A stretch of DNA of 64,000 bases from Endocalyx cinctus. Its lineage: Eukaryota > Ascomycota > Sordariomycetes > Amphisphaeriales > Apiosporaceae. Of this stretch, positions 62,201 to 64,000 are shown piece by piece; positions within the stretch are counted from its first letter, which is position 1; each line of letters begins with the position of its first letter. The notes under the pieces are model-generated. The model made no database searches. It worked only from the letters and a program-made list of their open reading frames with translations, and was not told the origin of the DNA. Made by a program: the position numbers and the translations under genes. Location: positions 4,614,441 through 4,678,440 of the forward strand of contig BCKC01000001.1 in the NCBI GenBank assembly GCA_001600455.1, in the 5' to 3' direction.

Positions 62201-64000
62201 GTTTACGCGTGATTTAAGTTTTCAGGATCGCCTTGATAAGGGGAGGGCCCAAATTTGCTCTTCACTCGCATGACAGAACGCATCGATACACAGCATGATA
62301 TTAAATTAATTCCAGCATCCGGGAGATATGAAGGCAGTAATATCTTCCGATATATTCATAATATTTAATGTATATTTCAGAATTTACTAGCAATTCTCTT
62401 TTTTTAACCGTAACTTAAGTGTACGTGGATAGTGTCAGGGGCAATGGCTACAAAAGTTTACATAATAAATTAGCTACAGTAGTAATTGTCTATATGAAGG
62501 AGAAAAAGATAAACAAGATTATGATTTGGACCTTAGGATTAGACGATACCTGCCTCTAAGCTTCGTCTTACCTTACGGCGCATTTGACATCCCAAAGTGC
62601 ATCATGCCATTACATGTATGCCCCGAGCCTCTTAAATGATATATGTGCGGTACCTTGGCAAGAAGCTTTATTATCATACGCTCGACAAGCCAATGACCTT
62701 TAAAATGTAAGTGATCGCCGTAACATGTTCCAAGGCTAGGAACATAAGATGCGACTGAGCCGTCACGTTTGCTATAATTGTTGCCATCGAAGTGGCATTG
62801 ACTCTCCGGTCGACATTAGTTTCCAGGGAAATACGACTATATTTCAATTAATTTCCTGCCCATCTACGTCACATGGATGGATTATTTTCAAGCATGGATG
62901 TCGGTATTTTGAGAAAGACGTGCGCCAAAATAGTCTTGAGAATTGGTATCATGTTAGGGGTAATATCCGTCACAGGTGCCTAGTCTGGCTTCATCATATT
63001 TGAGCGCTGCATGCAGCTATAATGACAAAGCGCATGTAAAAGGGGAGAGGGGCAAAGGATCGATATGATTACCAGTCGATTTTTAAGTTTACGTAAATAC
63101 TTAATAAACAGGCTCTACCTACGTGGCTATGTTCTCTTATGCTCCAAAATATACTCACCCACACCGCTACACATCAATAGTATGATATCATTGCTTTCTG
63201 AGAGGCCAAATTCTAGGAGGTATGACGATTAGGGGCATAGAATACGGCCGTCCTACAACCGTACAGAAACTCTTCTATCAATAGGGGCGTTTAGAATAAT
63301 CTTTATCAGCTGCTAAGTATTATTATACTCTATTTGGAGATACTGTAAATTGACGTATTGGCCGACATTTTGCGCTCCAACGTATAGCACCTTACAAGAC
63401 TATAGCAATACTAATATATAAACATTACACTAGGGTTATACATAGCAGGATAATTTGAAATTAAATTTTATCTTAAGTCAACAATAACTAATAGACGAAT
63501 CATTGCTACAGCTGCGATATCAAGAAAGCATCTAGCGGAGGTGGCCAGCTTAGGAGGAGTAGCCGATCGAACTTAGAGTCCGCTATCATCATGTAAACGA
63601 TAGGATAGTAGTAAGCTCTTTAACATGATTTAATTTGGCTAGCTGCTTTAAGAAAATATTCCATATTTTCAACTTCGGGTGGCTACTGATAGAAAACGGG
63701 GAAACCCCGAAACGCCGGGAGGAATTACCTGCCCCCAATACGTAACAACGCAACATGGCTCGAATTACCTAACCTACCTATACATAAAGACTGTTACATG
63801 ACGTAGGAAGGCGAATATACTTCGCGTTCTTTCACTCTTCTACAGTATTGATCTGAAACCTGGGGTACAGGAACTGATCATCCATCTCCCCACCAGCTTT
63901 CGATATGCGACGCAGGAGGCGGGAAAATCTGGGGGACGACAAGATCATCGAACTACGTGTACGGCTGGGAAAACTATGAAAGAGAAAAGGGGCATGGAGG
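59277..64000. other. 4.7 kb without a confident gene; possible decayed coding sequence
   Basis: The minus strand carries a run of short frames (59477-59677, 59754-60032, 60555-60764, 60716-60898, 60976-61158, 61491-61688) with protein-like composition. The first two might be joined in phase by a weak intron (GTTTAG donor, TTCAG acceptor). I do not recognise a family in any of them. An A24 tract lies at 62105-62128. The stretch looks less homopolymer-rich than the desert at 40-55 kb and may be relic genes; the window ends before any clear structure resolves. Confidence 0.4.
62105..62128. repeat. A24 homopolymer
   Basis: Run of 24 A on the + strand. Confidence 0.9.

Overview
The window reads as nuclear DNA of a filamentous ascomycete (Pezizomycotina, most likely Sordariomycetes; inferred from protein family resemblance, no search was run). 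The genes are interrupted by short introns of 55-260 nt with GTATGT/GTAAGT-type donors and CTAAC-like branch sites, some leaders are pyrimidine rich, and the gene set is typical of fungal cores. I resolved 11 genes in 64 kb, which is sparse for such a fungus. The rest is intergenic DNA full of A/T homopolymers, GA/CT tracts and a dispersed TACCTAGGTA-like motif. I found no rRNA, tRNA, CRISPR array or intact transposon.

Layout. 1258-6355 (+): sulfite reductase hemoprotein (MET5 type), four exons. 10465-10965 (+): small secreted protein. 12879-15226 (-): OTT_1508-like deaminase-fold protein. 16885-20406 (-): ROG1-like DUF676 lipase. 23624-26496 (+): RBR-type E3 ubiquitin ligase. 28099-31041 (-): MCM3 replicative helicase subunit. 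32298-36044 (+): a four-module RNA-end processing protein (2H phosphoesterase, EEP nuclease, poly(A)-polymerase-type nucleotidyltransferase, MJ1316/DUF504). 38473-39833 (+): fumarylacetoacetate hydrolase (FAH) family enzyme, five exons. 39834-55269: a 15.4 kb stretch in which the only candidate is a 40-codon cysteine-rich ORF at 47130-47252. 55270-57232 (-): EXO70. 57725-59276 (-): class III aminotransferase. 59277-64000: no confident gene, possibly decayed coding sequence.

The genes are mostly unrelated housekeeping functions (sulfur assimilation, replication, exocytosis, lipid hydrolysis, ubiquitination) and do not form a metabolic cluster. The most interesting locus is the RNA-end processing gene. 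One polypeptide carries modules that could hydrolyse cyclic phosphates, cut or trim RNA, add nucleotides and recognise a processed RNA end, which is what an RNA repair machine would need. It is divergent from MCM3 across a 1.26 kb spacer that holds a 14-bp palindrome abutting an ACGCGT (MluI cell-cycle box) hexamer, so shared cell-cycle control is a testable idea.

Exon boundaries were set by hand from reading-frame phase, splice signals and the family sequence pattern. All introns, and especially the first and last exons, should be checked against RNA-seq.
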